A DNA stretch of 64,000 nt, from positions 1 to 64,000 of the forward strand of contig NZ_LHPC01000039.1 in the NCBI RefSeq assembly GCF_001297125.1. The letters run 5' to 3'. The notes below the pieces were generated by a model that was given only the letters and a program-made list of their open reading frames with translations, ran no database searches and was not told the origin of the DNA. Of this stretch, positions 1-7,813 are shown piece by piece. Source of the DNA: Pseudomonas sp. RIT-PI-q (GTDB taxonomy: Bacteria; Pseudomonadota; Gammaproteobacteria; Pseudomonadales; Pseudomonadaceae). The stretch's first letter is position 1. The number at the start of each line of letters is the position of its first letter. The position numbers and the translations under genes were made by a program.

Positions 1-190
1 TCTTTCAACTCCTGCCAGGCTTCGATGAACTGAAGCAACCTGCTGCCGAAAACTGCGTAACTCTTTGTTTTCCAAGGAGTTTTCCGTTTCGACTGCGCCG
101 GAAGTGGGGCGAATTATAGACACTCAGAATTTGCCGTCAACACCTAATTTCACAATTCTGTCATATAGGGCAAAAAAGCCCCGAAAACGC

Positions 191-218
191 GAAGGCCGGC
201 CCCAAGGGGCCGGCCTTC
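191..218. terminator. Strong bidirectional stem-loop terminator
   Basis: A perfect 13-bp stem (191-203 with 206-218) closes on a 2-base AA centre just after the stop of the minus-strand dehydrogenase gene. On the minus strand the stem is followed by T-rich sequence. It probably ends the bauA-mmsA transcript. Confidence 0.75.
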
Positions 219-229
219 TTCCCTTCTAC

Positions 230-1723
230 TTACAAGCTAGGGAATGCGAATTGCGAAGCTTCGTGGCTCGCACGCTGCGGCCAGCGCTGGGTGATGGCCT
301 TGCGCCGGGTGTAGAAACGCACGCCATCCGGACCATACGCATGCAGATCGCCGAACAGCGAACGCTTCCAGCCACCAAAGCTGTGATAAGCCACTGGCAC
401 TGGCAGCGGTACGTTAACGCCGACCATGCCGACTTCGATCTCGTCGCAGAACAACCGCGCCGCTTCCCCATCGCGGGTAAAGATGCAGGTGCCGTTGCCA
501 TATTCGTGATCGTTGATCAGCTTCATGGCTTCTTCCAGGCTGTTGACCCGAACGACGCACAGCACTGGCCCGAAGATCTCTTCTTTATAGATGCGCATCT
601 CTGGTGTGACGTTATCGAACAGGCAGCCACCCAGGAAGAAACCTTCCTCATGACCCGCCACGCTCAGACCACGACCATCGACCACCAACGATGCACCAGC
701 CGAAACGCCGTCTTCTATATAGCCACTGACCTTGTCACGCGCCTGACCGGAAACCAGTGGCCCCATGTCCAGACCGCAGGTCGTACCGGCACCGATTTTC
801 AACGCCTTGATCTGCGGCGTCAGTTTGGCCACCAACGCATCCGCCACCTGGTCACCGACGCACACCGCCACCGAGATCGCCATGCAACGCTCGCCGCAGG
901 AACCATAGGCCGCGCCCATCAGTGCGCTGACTGCGTTATCCAGATCCGCATCCGGCATCAACACCGCATGGTTCTTCGCCCCGCCCAGCGCCTGGACGCG
1001 TTTGCCGCGCTTGGTGCCTTCGGCGTAGATGTATTCGGCAATCGGCGTCGAGCCGACAAAGCTCAGTGCCTTGACTTCCGGCGCTTCAATCAGCGCATCC
1101 ACCGCAGCCTTGTCGCCGTGCACCACGCTCAACACGCCTTTAGGCAGCCCGGCCTCGATCAACAGCTGAGCGATCAACAGCGTGGAACTTGGATCACGTT
1201 CCGACGGTTTGAGGATGAAGCAGTTGCCGCAGACGATCGCCAGTGGATACATCCACAGCGGCACCATGGCCGGGAAGTTGAACGGAGTAATGCCAGCGAC
1301 CACGCCCAGCGGCTGGAAGTCCGACCAGGCATCAATGTTCGGGCCGACGTTACGGCTGTACTCGCCTTTGAGAATTTCCGGCGCCGCACAGGCGAACTCG
1401 ACGTTCTCGATACCGCGTTTCAGTTCACCGGCAGCATCTTCCAACGTCTTGCCGTGTTCTTCGCTGATCAGTTGCGCGATGCGCGCTTCGTTCTGCTCCA
1501 GCAGTTGCTTGAAGCGGAACATCACCTGCGCACGTTTGGCCGGCGGCGTGTTGCGCCAGGCCGGGAATGCAGTCTTGGCCGAGTCGATGGCTTTCTGGAT
1601 GGTTTCGCGGCTGGCCAATGGCAGCTTGTGGATGACCTGGCCGGTAGACGGGTTGAACACGTCAGCGGTACGACCTTCTTCGGTCACCAGCTCGCCATTG
1701 ATCAAATGCGGGATAACGCTCAT
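230..1723 (-). CDS. mmsA: CoA-acylating (methyl)malonate-semialdehyde dehydrogenase
   Basis: A 497-residue aldehyde dehydrogenase of the MmsA family, which oxidises methylmalonate or malonate semialdehyde to propionyl- or acetyl-CoA using NAD and CoA. Visible marks are the N-terminal MSVIPHLINGEL, the substrate-pocket stretch ITPFNFPAMVPLWM near residue 145, and the catalytic cysteine in GSCGERCMA near 284. Length is normal for the family. A clear AGGAG lies 5' of the ATG. Lying next to a BauA-type transaminase, it most likely works as BauC, taking 3-oxopropanoate from beta-alanine to acetyl-CoA. A separate valine-pathway mmsA elsewhere in the genome cannot be excluded. The last residues, reading into the terminator region, are less conserved in look. 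Confidence 0.93.
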   Translation of the reverse strand: MSVIPHLINGELVTEEGRTADVFNPSTGQVIHKLPLASRETIQKAIDSAKTAFPAWRNTPPAKRAQVMFRFKQLLEQNEARIAQLISEEHGKTLEDAAGELKRGIENVEFACAAPEILKGEYSRNVGPNIDAWSDFQPLGVVAGITPFNFPAMVPLWMYPLAIVCGNCFILKPSERDPSSTLLIAQLLIEAGLPKGVLSVVHGDKAAVDALIEAPEVKALSFVGSTPIAEYIYAEGTKRGKRVQALGGAKNHAVLMPDADLDNAVSALMGAAYGSCGERCMAISVAVCVGDQVADALVAKLTPQIKALKIGAGTTCGLDMGPLVSGQARDKVSGYIEDGVSAGASLVVDGRGLSVAGHEEGFFLGGCLFDNVTPEMRIYKEEIFGPVLCVVRVNSLEEAMKLINDHEYGNGTCIFTRDGEAARLFCDEIEVGMVGVNVPLPVPVAYHSFGGWKRSLFGDLHAYGPDGVRFYTRRKAITQRWPQRASHEASQFAFPSL

Positions 1724-1747
1724 GCGCAGCTCCTGAAAAATTGTTCA

Positions 1748-1777
1748 CAGGCGCCCGTCAAAGGGCGCCTGTTTTTT
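1748..1777. terminator. Stem-loop with T-tract between the two catabolic genes
   Basis: A 9-bp stem (1748-1756 with 1763-1771) is followed by six T on the plus strand, and the minus strand also has a T-rich stretch. It lies between the transaminase and dehydrogenase genes, so it could reduce read-through from one to the other or act as an mRNA-processing hairpin. Confidence 0.55.
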
Positions 1778-1800
1778 ATAGAGGGATATAGAAGAAGAAA

Positions 1801-3150
1801 TCAGTCAATCTTGTTCAGCACTTCGCCGACCGCGTCGAACAGGCGATCAAGGTCTTGCGGCTTGCTGTTGAAGGTTGGGCCGAACTGCAGGGTGTCGCCG
1901 CCGAAGCGCACGTAGAACCCGGCTTTCCACAGCGCCATGCCCGCCTCGAACGGACGCACGATGGCATCGCCGTCACGCGGTGCGATCTGGATCGCACCGG
2001 CCAGGCCGTAGTTACGGATGTCGATGATGTTCTTCGAGCCTTTCAAGCCATGCAGCGCATTTTCGAAATGCGGCGCGACTTCGGCCACGCTCTGCACCAG
2101 GTTTTCCTTTTGCAGCAGATCGAGTGCGGCCAGGCCAGCGGCGCAAGCCACCGGGTGCGCGGAATAGGTGTAGCCGTGCGGGAATTCCACCGCGTACTCA
2201 GGCGTCGCCTGGTTCATGAAGGTCTGGTAGATCTCGGAGCTGGCAATCACCGCGCCCATCGGGATCGCGCCGTTGGTGACTTGCTTGGCGATGCACATCA
2301 GGTCCGGGGTCACGCCGAAGGTATCGGCACCGAACATTTTGCCGGTACGACCGAAACCGGTGATCACTTCGTCGAACACCAGCAGGATGTTGTGCTGATC
2401 GCAGATCTCGCGCAGACGCTTGAGGTAACCCTGTGGCGGAACCAGCACGCCAGCGGAACCGGCCAAGGGCTCGACGAACACGGCGGCGATGTTGGACGCG
2501 TCATGCAGTTCGATCAACTTCAGCAGTTCATCGGCCAGGGCGATACCACCCAGCTCCGGCATGCCACGCGAATATGCATTGCTCGCCAGCAAGGTGTGCG
2601 GCAGGTGATCGACGTCCATCATCGCCTGACCGAAGATTTTGCGGTTGCCGTTCACACCGCCAAGGCTGGTGCCGGCGATGTTCACGCCGTGGTAACCACG
2701 GGCGCGGCCGATCATTTTGGTCTTGGTGGCCTGGCCTTTCAGGCGCCAGTAAGCGCGGACCATCTTCACGGCGGTGTCCGCGCACTCGGAACCCGAGTCG
2801 GTGAAGAACACGTGATTCAGATTGCCCGGAGTCAGGTCGGTGATTTTCTCGGCCAGCTGGAACGACAGCGGGTGGCCGTACTGGAAGCCCGGCGAGTAAT
2901 CCAGGGTGCCCAATTGTTTGGCGACCGCTTCCTGGATTTCCTTACGAGTGTGCCCGGCGCCGCAGGTCCACAGACCGGACAGCGAGTCATAGACCTTGCG
3001 GCCCTTGTCGTCGATCAGCCAGCTGCCTTCCGCCGCCACAATCAGTCGCGGGTCGCGCTGAAAATTACGGTTGGCGGTGTAAGGCATCCAGTGAGCATCG
3101 AGCTTGAGCTGGCTGGCCAGGGAAGACGGGGCGTTTTCGGGCAAGTTCAT
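1801..3150 (-). CDS. bauA: Beta-alanine (omega-amino acid):pyruvate aminotransferase
   Basis: A 449-residue class III PLP aminotransferase. It transfers the amino group of beta-alanine or related omega-amino acids to pyruvate, giving 3-oxopropanoate and alanine. The PLP-lysine sits in CIAKQVTNGAIPMG near residue 290, the FDEVITGFGRTG aspartate motif near 260, and the N-terminal HWMPYTANRNF is typical of omega-transaminases. The stop is 77 bases upstream of the dehydrogenase start, and both genes run on the minus strand, so they form one catabolic unit. A LysR gene is divergent at 3276. In P. aeruginosa the same order is bauC-bauA-bauR, without the intervening bauB here. Confidence 0.92.
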   Translation of the reverse strand: MNLPENAPSSLASQLKLDAHWMPYTANRNFQRDPRLIVAAEGSWLIDDKGRKVYDSLSGLWTCGAGHTRKEIQEAVAKQLGTLDYSPGFQYGHPLSFQLAEKITDLTPGNLNHVFFTDSGSECADTAVKMVRAYWRLKGQATKTKMIGRARGYHGVNIAGTSLGGVNGNRKIFGQAMMDVDHLPHTLLASNAYSRGMPELGGIALADELLKLIELHDASNIAAVFVEPLAGSAGVLVPPQGYLKRLREICDQHNILLVFDEVITGFGRTGKMFGADTFGVTPDLMCIAKQVTNGAIPMGAVIASSEIYQTFMNQATPEYAVEFPHGYTYSAHPVACAAGLAALDLLQKENLVQSVAEVAPHFENALHGLKGSKNIIDIRNYGLAGAIQIAPRDGDAIVRPFEAGMALWKAGFYVRFGGDTLQFGPTFNSKPQDLDRLFDAVGEVLNKID

Positions 3151-3275
3151 GGGGCAAAACCTCGCAGGGCAATGAGCGACATGGAGATGAAAAGCGTTCT
3201 TGCAGCTAAATTGCCACGGGGATAAAGTCGGTGAAATCCAACTCTTCTAACGTTCAGTCAGGCATTCACTAAACT

Positions 3276-4196
3276 ATGAGCAGCCGTCGACCCGATCCAC
3301 TGGCGCAAGTCAGCGACTTTGATATCCGCCTGTTGCGGATTTTTCGCAGCGTGGTGGAATGCGGCGGTTTCTCCGCGGCGGAATCGGTGCTGGGGATCGG
3401 TCGTTCGGCCATCAGCCAGCAGATGAGCGACCTTGAGCAGCGCCTCGGTTTGCGCCTGTGCCAACGCGGTCGCGCCGGGTTTTCCCTGACTGAAGAAGGT
3501 CGCGAGGTCTATCAATCGGCGTTGCAGCTATTGAGTGCGCTGGAAAGTTTTCGCACTGAGGTCAACGGCCTGCACCAGCATTTGCGCGGCGAATTGACCA
3601 TCGGCCTGACCGACAACCTGGTCACCCTCCCCCACATGCGCATCACCCACGCCTTGGCGCAATTGAAGGAGCGTGGCCCGGACGTGCAAATTCAGATCCG
3701 CATGATCGCGCCCAATGAAGTCGAGCAAGGCGTGCTCGATGGTCGCCTGCATGTCGGCGTCGTGCCGCAAGCCAGTGCACTGTCGGGGCTGGAATATCAG
3801 CCGCTCTACAGCGAACGCTCGCTGCTGTATTGCGCGGTCGGCCATCCGCTGTTTTATGTCGACGACAAACAACTGGACGACGAGCGCCTCAACAGCCAGG
3901 ACGCCATCGCCCCGACCTTCCGATTGCCCGCCGAGATTCAAGCGCATTACCAGGCGCTCAATTGCACCGCCAGTGCTTCCGACCGGGAAGGTATGGCGTT
4001 CCTGATCCTGACCGGGCGCTACATCGGTTACCTACCGGATCACTACGCCGCCCTTTGGGTGCAGCAGGGCCGACTGCGCGCGCTGAAACCCAAAGCGCGG
4101 TTTTATGACCTGAGCCTCGCGTCGGTCACCCGCAAGGGTCGTCGCCCGCATTTGGTGCTGGAAAGTTTCCTCGAGAGCCTGGCCGCTACACGCTGA
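3276..4196 (+). CDS. LysR-family regulator, divergent from the beta-alanine genes
   Basis: A 306-residue LysR protein. An N-terminal winged helix-turn-helix (about residues 10-75, with GGFSAAESVLGIGRSAISQQ) is followed by a two-lobe effector-binding domain. It is divergent from the transaminase gene across a 125-bp gap, the classic arrangement for a LysR activator of the neighbouring operon, and sits where bauR lies in P. aeruginosa. Its likely inducer is therefore beta-alanine or a related omega-amino acid (inference from position). No operator was confidently picked out in the gap. Confidence 0.85.
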   Translation: MSSRRPDPLAQVSDFDIRLLRIFRSVVECGGFSAAESVLGIGRSAISQQMSDLEQRLGLRLCQRGRAGFSLTEEGREVYQSALQLLSALESFRTEVNGLHQHLRGELTIGLTDNLVTLPHMRITHALAQLKERGPDVQIQIRMIAPNEVEQGVLDGRLHVGVVPQASALSGLEYQPLYSERSLLYCAVGHPLFYVDDKQLDDERLNSQDAIAPTFRLPAEIQAHYQALNCTASASDREGMAFLILTGRYIGYLPDHYAALWVQQGRLRALKPKARFYDLSLASVTRKGRRPHLVLESFLESLAATR

Positions 4197-4200
4197 AAAA

Positions 4201-4294
4201 CTGTAGGAGCCGAGCTTGCTCGCGAAGGCGGCTTAACATTCAACATTAATGGTGACTGACACGCCGCCTTCGCGAGCAAGCTCGGCTCCTACAG
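4201..4294. repeat. REPIN: REP inverted pair, perfect 32-base arms
   Basis: The arms 4201-4232 and 4263-4294 are exact reverse complements with the core CTGTAGGAGCCGAGCTTGCT. The 30-base loop holds the AACATTCAACAT motif also found in other copies in this window. It follows the LysR stop by 4 bases and is open in several frames, which lengthens the apparent N-terminus of the next gene. Confidence 0.93.
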
Positions 4295-4395
4295 GGATTG
4301 TGGGAGGCAGGTTTTATTGCGTCAGGACTTGTCTGGAGCCTGTGGGTGCGCTATCAACGCACTGGTTGCACCCACCTACCTGTTCGGAAGTGCCT

Positions 4396-5046
4396 ATGAC
4401 CTTTGAAGTCCCAGCTCACGGCGGCAAACCTGCCAGTCGCATTCGTCAGAAGAACGAAGAGACCATCATCAAAGCCGCCGAAGACGAGTTCGCCCGTCAC
4501 GGGTTCAAAGGCACCAGCATGAACACCATCGCCCTGAATGCCGGGTTGCCCAAGGCAAACCTGCATTACTACTTCACCAACAAACTCGGTTTGTACGTGG
4601 CGGTGTTGAGCAACATCCTCCAGTTGTGGGACAGCACCTTCAACCCCCTGACCGCCGACGACGATCCGGCCGAAGCATTGACGCGATACATCCGCGCCAA
4701 GATGGAATTCTCCCGTCGCCAGCCGCAAGCCTCGCGGGTTTTTGCCATGGAAGTCATCAGCGGTGGCGAATGCCTGACCGAATATTTCAACCAGGACTAT
4801 CGCGCCTGGTTCCAGGGCCGCGCGGCGGTGTTCCAGGCGTGGATTGATGCCGGCAAAATGGACCCGGTCGACCCGGTCAACCTGATCTTCCTGCTGTGGG
4901 GCAGCACCCAGCATTACGCCGATTTCGCCACCCAGATTTGCCGTGTCACCGGGCGCACCAAGTTGACCAAGCAAGACATGGAAGACGCCGGCGACAACCT
5001 GATCCGCATCATTCTCAAGGGCTGCGGCCTGACGCCTGCTATCTAA
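4396..5046 (+). CDS. TetR-family regulator, RutR/YcdC-like
   Basis: A 216-residue TetR protein. The N-terminal helix-turn-helix (about residues 18-65, AEDEFARHGFKGTSMNTIA ... NLHYYFTNK) is followed by a YcdC-type C-terminal ligand domain (FAMEVISGGE, LFLLWGSTQHYADF-like region near 150-170). RutR of E. coli senses uracil/thymine and controls pyrimidine use. A purine or pyrimidine link would suit the nearby nucleoside transporter, but that is inference. The ATG at 4396 is chosen because the longer frame simply reads through the upstream REP. It ends 8 bases before yigZ, suggesting cotranscription. Confidence 0.82.
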   Translation: MTFEVPAHGGKPASRIRQKNEETIIKAAEDEFARHGFKGTSMNTIALNAGLPKANLHYYFTNKLGLYVAVLSNILQLWDSTFNPLTADDDPAEALTRYIRAKMEFSRRQPQASRVFAMEVISGGECLTEYFNQDYRAWFQGRAAVFQAWIDAGKMDPVDPVNLIFLLWGSTQHYADFATQICRVTGRTKLTKQDMEDAGDNLIRIILKGCGLTPAI

Positions 5047-5053
5047 GACTCTT

Positions 5054-5635
5054 ATGCCTTTTACCCTCAGCGGCTTTTGTGAATACCGCGAAGAAATTCG
5101 CAAAAGCCGCTTCATCACCTTCGCCGCGCCGATCAGCACACCCGCTGAAGCCCAGGCATTTCTCGAACAGCACAGCGACCTGAATGCCTCGCACAATTGT
5201 TGGGCGTGGAAGTTCGGCGATCAATACCGCAGCAACGATGACGGCGAGCCTGGCGGCACGGCGGGCCGGCCTATCCTGGCAGCAATCGAAGCGCAGGACT
5301 GCGACCAGGTCGCGGTACTGGTGATTCGTTGGTATGGCGGCATTCAACTGGGCACCGGCGGGCTCGCCCGGGCGTACGGCGGCGGTGCCAATAAATGCCT
5401 GCAAGGGGCGCCGAAGGTTGAGTTGATCAGTCGGGTGCCGGTGAGCTGCGCCTGTGCGTTTGGCGAGTTGGCGTTGGTGAAGCTTCGGGTGGCGGAACTG
5501 GGTGGGCTGGTTGTGCGAGAGGATTTCACCGCCAACGGGGTTGAACTGCAATTGGCTGTTGGCGAAGGGCTGATTGAAACATTGCAATTGCAGCTGGCGG
5601 ATTTGAGTCGTGGGCGCATTCTCTTGGAGCGGTAA
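5054..5635 (+). CDS. yigZ: YigZ/IMPACT family protein
   Basis: A 193-residue protein of the YigZ (UPF0029/IMPACT) family. The conserved blocks ASHNCWAWKFGDQY (about 54-67), DGEPGGTAGRPIL (about 74-86) and VIRWYGGIQLGTGGLARAYG (about 96-115) are all present, followed by the smaller C-terminal domain. Bacterial members are cytosolic and of uncertain role. The eukaryotic homologue IMPACT acts on translational control, and a nucleic-acid-binding role has been suggested. Length and order of motifs are normal. It begins 8 bases after the TetR gene. Confidence 0.9.
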   Translation: MPFTLSGFCEYREEIRKSRFITFAAPISTPAEAQAFLEQHSDLNASHNCWAWKFGDQYRSNDDGEPGGTAGRPILAAIEAQDCDQVAVLVIRWYGGIQLGTGGLARAYGGGANKCLQGAPKVELISRVPVSCACAFGELALVKLRVAELGGLVVREDFTANGVELQLAVGEGLIETLQLQLADLSRGRILLER

Positions 5636-5645
5636 AAACTAGATC

Positions 5646-5715
5646 AAAAGATCGCAGCCTCGTTTTACTCGACAGCTCCTACAGGGATTGCAGTTGCCGG
5701 AAGCTGCGATCTTTT
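5646..5715. repeat. Family-B palindromic repeat, partial
   Basis: Arms AAAAGATCGCAGC (5646-5658) and GCTGCGATCTTTT (5703-5715) flank a single GACAGCTCCTACAG core. This is the half-decayed form of the repeat that is complete at 25334-25427 and 49520-49659. Confidence 0.75.
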
Positions 5716-6236
5716 GGGGCATTAGTGATTTTCTGTGCGCTCCACACTTGCCCACATCTGCTGTGCACCCGGCTGTGGATAACCTGAGCACATACGGCTG
5801 TAACCCTTCTGTCATGCGGCTTTGCGGGCTTTGTTCATTTTTCGTCCAATCCACTATCGAAATTGCTAAATCCACGTAAAAACATAGAGTTAGAGCGGTT
5901 TATCACCTTTAGAAGATAGCCGCCCAGTGCTTATGCCCGACCTTTGAGCTTGCGCACAAATACTGTGGAGCAATCTGTGGATAACCCGTTCATGGCTGTC
6001 GCCGCACCATGTCCGGCATGGCTTTCGAGCGGTTGCTCGTTTTTTGATCAAATCATCACGGGCAAAAACCGAGCCTGATCAACGGCTTTGCTCTCTATTG
6101 GTGCCTGACTCCGAATCGACGAGGCGCCAAGCCGCTTGCTCAACGCCTCGGCTGATAAGTCTTTGCAGCTTTCCTGACTCAATGGCCAGGAAATTGCTTT
6201 ATCCACAGGCATCAACTCAGTCGACTCGAGCCTGTC
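5716..6236. other. Gene-free stretch with three perfect DnaA boxes
   Basis: No convincing coding frame occurs in about 520 bases before the ABC gene; short open frames here lack ribosome sites and family features. TGTGGATAA occurs at 5774-5782 and 5976-5984, and its complement TTATCCACA at 6199-6207. These match the DnaA consensus exactly. The stretch also contains AT-rich segments (about 5845-5910) and a hairpin with a T-tract at 6027-6046. Nearby genes are not those expected at oriC. Confidence 0.6.
6027..6046 (+). terminator. Short hairpin with T6 tract in the DnaA-box region
   Basis: CGAGC/GCTCG stem with GGTT loop is followed by six T. A second small hairpin (CCATG/CATGG) sits about 15 bases upstream. 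With no gene before it on the plus strand, it may end a small RNA starting somewhere after 5800; no promoter was fixed. Confidence 0.45.
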
Positions 6237-7802
6237 ATGCCCATCTCCGTGCCGATCCCCGATCAAACACCTCGTCTGCAACTGCGCAACATCAGCAAAC
6301 GCTACCCCGGTTGCCTGGCCAACGACGCCATCGACCTGAGCATTGCCCCCGGTGAAATCCACGCGCTGCTGGGTGAAAACGGCGCGGGCAAAAGCACGCT
6401 GATGAAGATTATCTACGGCGTCACCCACGCCGATTCGGGGGAAGTGCTTTGGCAAGGGCAACGCGTGTCCCTGCGCAACCCGGCCCAGGCTCGAAGCCTG
6501 GGGATCGGCATGGTGTTCCAGCATTTCTCGCTGTTCGAAACCCTCAGCGTGGCGCAGAACATTGCGCTGGCAATGGGCGCGGCGGCCGGTACGCCGAAAC
6601 AGCTGGGGCCGAAAATCCGTGAGGTATCCCGGCGCTACGGCATGGCGCTGGAGCCGGAGCGACTTGTCCACAGCCTGTCCATCGGTGAACGCCAGCGGGT
6701 AGAAATCATTCGTTGCCTGATGCAAGACATCCGCCTGCTGATTCTCGACGAACCGACCTCGGTGCTGACGCCGCAGGAGGCCGACGAATTGTTCGTCACC
6801 CTGCGTCGGCTGGCGGCCGAGGGCTGCAGCATTCTGTTTATCAGCCACAAGCTCGCTGAAGTCCGCGCGCTGTGCCACAGCGCAACGGTATTGCGCGGCG
6901 GGCGAGTGGCCGGGCATTGCGTGCCGGCCGAGTGCACGGATCAGCAACTGGCGCGGTTGATGGTCGGTGAAGCGGCCGAGCTGATAGCGGACTATCCGAA
7001 GGTCATGGGCGGCGATGCTTTTTTGAACGTGATCGGCTTGTCCTGGCACAACCCGGACCCGTTCGGCTGCTCGCTGAAAGACATCGACCTGGAAGTACGC
7101 AGCGGCGAAATCGTCGGCATCGCTGGCGTGGCCGGCAATGGCCAGGATGAATTGCTCGCCTTGCTCAGCGGCGAAGAACGCCTGCACCGCAACGAGGGCA
7201 GGACGATCAGTTTCGGCGGCCAACCTGTGGCGCACTTGCGCCCGGATGCTCGACGCAAACTCGGCCTGGCGTTCGTCCCCGCCGAACGTCTGGGGCATGG
7301 CGCGGTGCCGGAATTGAGCCTCGCGGACAATGCCTTGCTCACGGCATTTCAACAGGGATTGGTGAGCAAAGGCCTGATCCAGCGAGGCAAGGTTGAAGCC
7401 CTGGCCGAACACATCATCCACCGCTTCGGGGTCAAGACACCCGATGCGCAAACACCCGCCCGCAGCTTGTCCGGCGGTAACTTGCAGAAATTCATCCTCG
7501 GCCGGGAATTCCTCCAGCAGCCGAAACTGTTGGTAGCCGCGCACCCGACCTGGGGCGTGGACGTCGGTGCCGCCGCGACCATTCACCGCGCGCTGATTGC
7601 CTTGCGCGATGCCGGCGCGGCGATCCTGGTGATCTCCGAAGACCTCGACGAACTGTTCCAGATTTGCGATCGACTCGGTGCCTTGAGCAGCGGCCGACTG
7701 TCGCCGCTCAAGGCGACAGTCGACACGCGACTGATCGACGTCGGCGGCTGGATGGCCGGCCAGTTCGATGCCCCTCAATTACCCGCGTCCGCAACGGTTT
7801 AA
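6237..7802 (+). CDS. ABC transporter ATP-binding protein, BMP-type nucleoside uptake
   Basis: A 521-residue double-ATPase of the RbsA/YufO kind that energises sugar or nucleoside import at the inner membrane. The first nucleotide-binding domain (about 15-240) has Walker A GENGAGKST, signature LSIGERQR and Walker B LLILDEPTS. The second (about 260-505) has the degenerate Walker A (GVAGNGQDE) and signature LSGGNLQK usual for this class. Two permease genes follow with gaps of 11 and -1 bases, and a BMP-family binding protein is at 14616. The neighbouring purine deaminases point to purine nucleosides or bases as cargo; this is inference. It corresponds in position to PA0136. Confidence 0.9.
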   Translation: MPISVPIPDQTPRLQLRNISKRYPGCLANDAIDLSIAPGEIHALLGENGAGKSTLMKIIYGVTHADSGEVLWQGQRVSLRNPAQARSLGIGMVFQHFSLFETLSVAQNIALAMGAAAGTPKQLGPKIREVSRRYGMALEPERLVHSLSIGERQRVEIIRCLMQDIRLLILDEPTSVLTPQEADELFVTLRRLAAEGCSILFISHKLAEVRALCHSATVLRGGRVAGHCVPAECTDQQLARLMVGEAAELIADYPKVMGGDAFLNVIGLSWHNPDPFGCSLKDIDLEVRSGEIVGIAGVAGNGQDELLALLSGEERLHRNEGRTISFGGQPVAHLRPDARRKLGLAFVPAERLGHGAVPELSLADNALLTAFQQGLVSKGLIQRGKVEALAEHIIHRFGVKTPDAQTPARSLSGGNLQKFILGREFLQQPKLLVAAHPTWGVDVGAAATIHRALIALRDAGAAILVISEDLDELFQICDRLGALSSGRLSPLKATVDTRLIDVGGWMAGQFDAPQLPASATV

Positions 7803-7813
7803 CGGAGTTACCC

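Noticed and set aside
65..1915. Very long plus-strand open frame across the dehydrogenase gene
   Set aside because: It is antisense to mmsA, has no family features, and is a by-product of high-GC codon use. The minus-strand MmsA reading is unmistakable.
4249..4395. N-terminal extension of the TetR protein
   Set aside because: The added residues (PPSRASSAPTG) come from reading through the REP; the family N-terminus starts at 4396. The same logic was used for the MerR, BMP, DsbD, AccC-adjacent and MFS genes.
5688..5879. Short plus-strand frame of 63 residues before the DnaA boxes
   Set aside because: Begins in a repeat and lacks a ribosome site or recognisable features.
5716..6236. Chromosomal origin oriC
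   Set aside because: Three DnaA boxes fit, but dnaA, dnaN, rpmH and parAB are absent and the number of boxes is low.
6044..6355. Plus-strand frame of 103 residues upstream of the ABC gene
   Set aside because: Overlaps the ABC start out of frame, no ribosome site, low-complexity composition.
6048..7778. 576-residue minus-strand frame over the ABC ATPase gene
   Set aside because: Antisense shadow; the plus strand has Walker and signature motifs.
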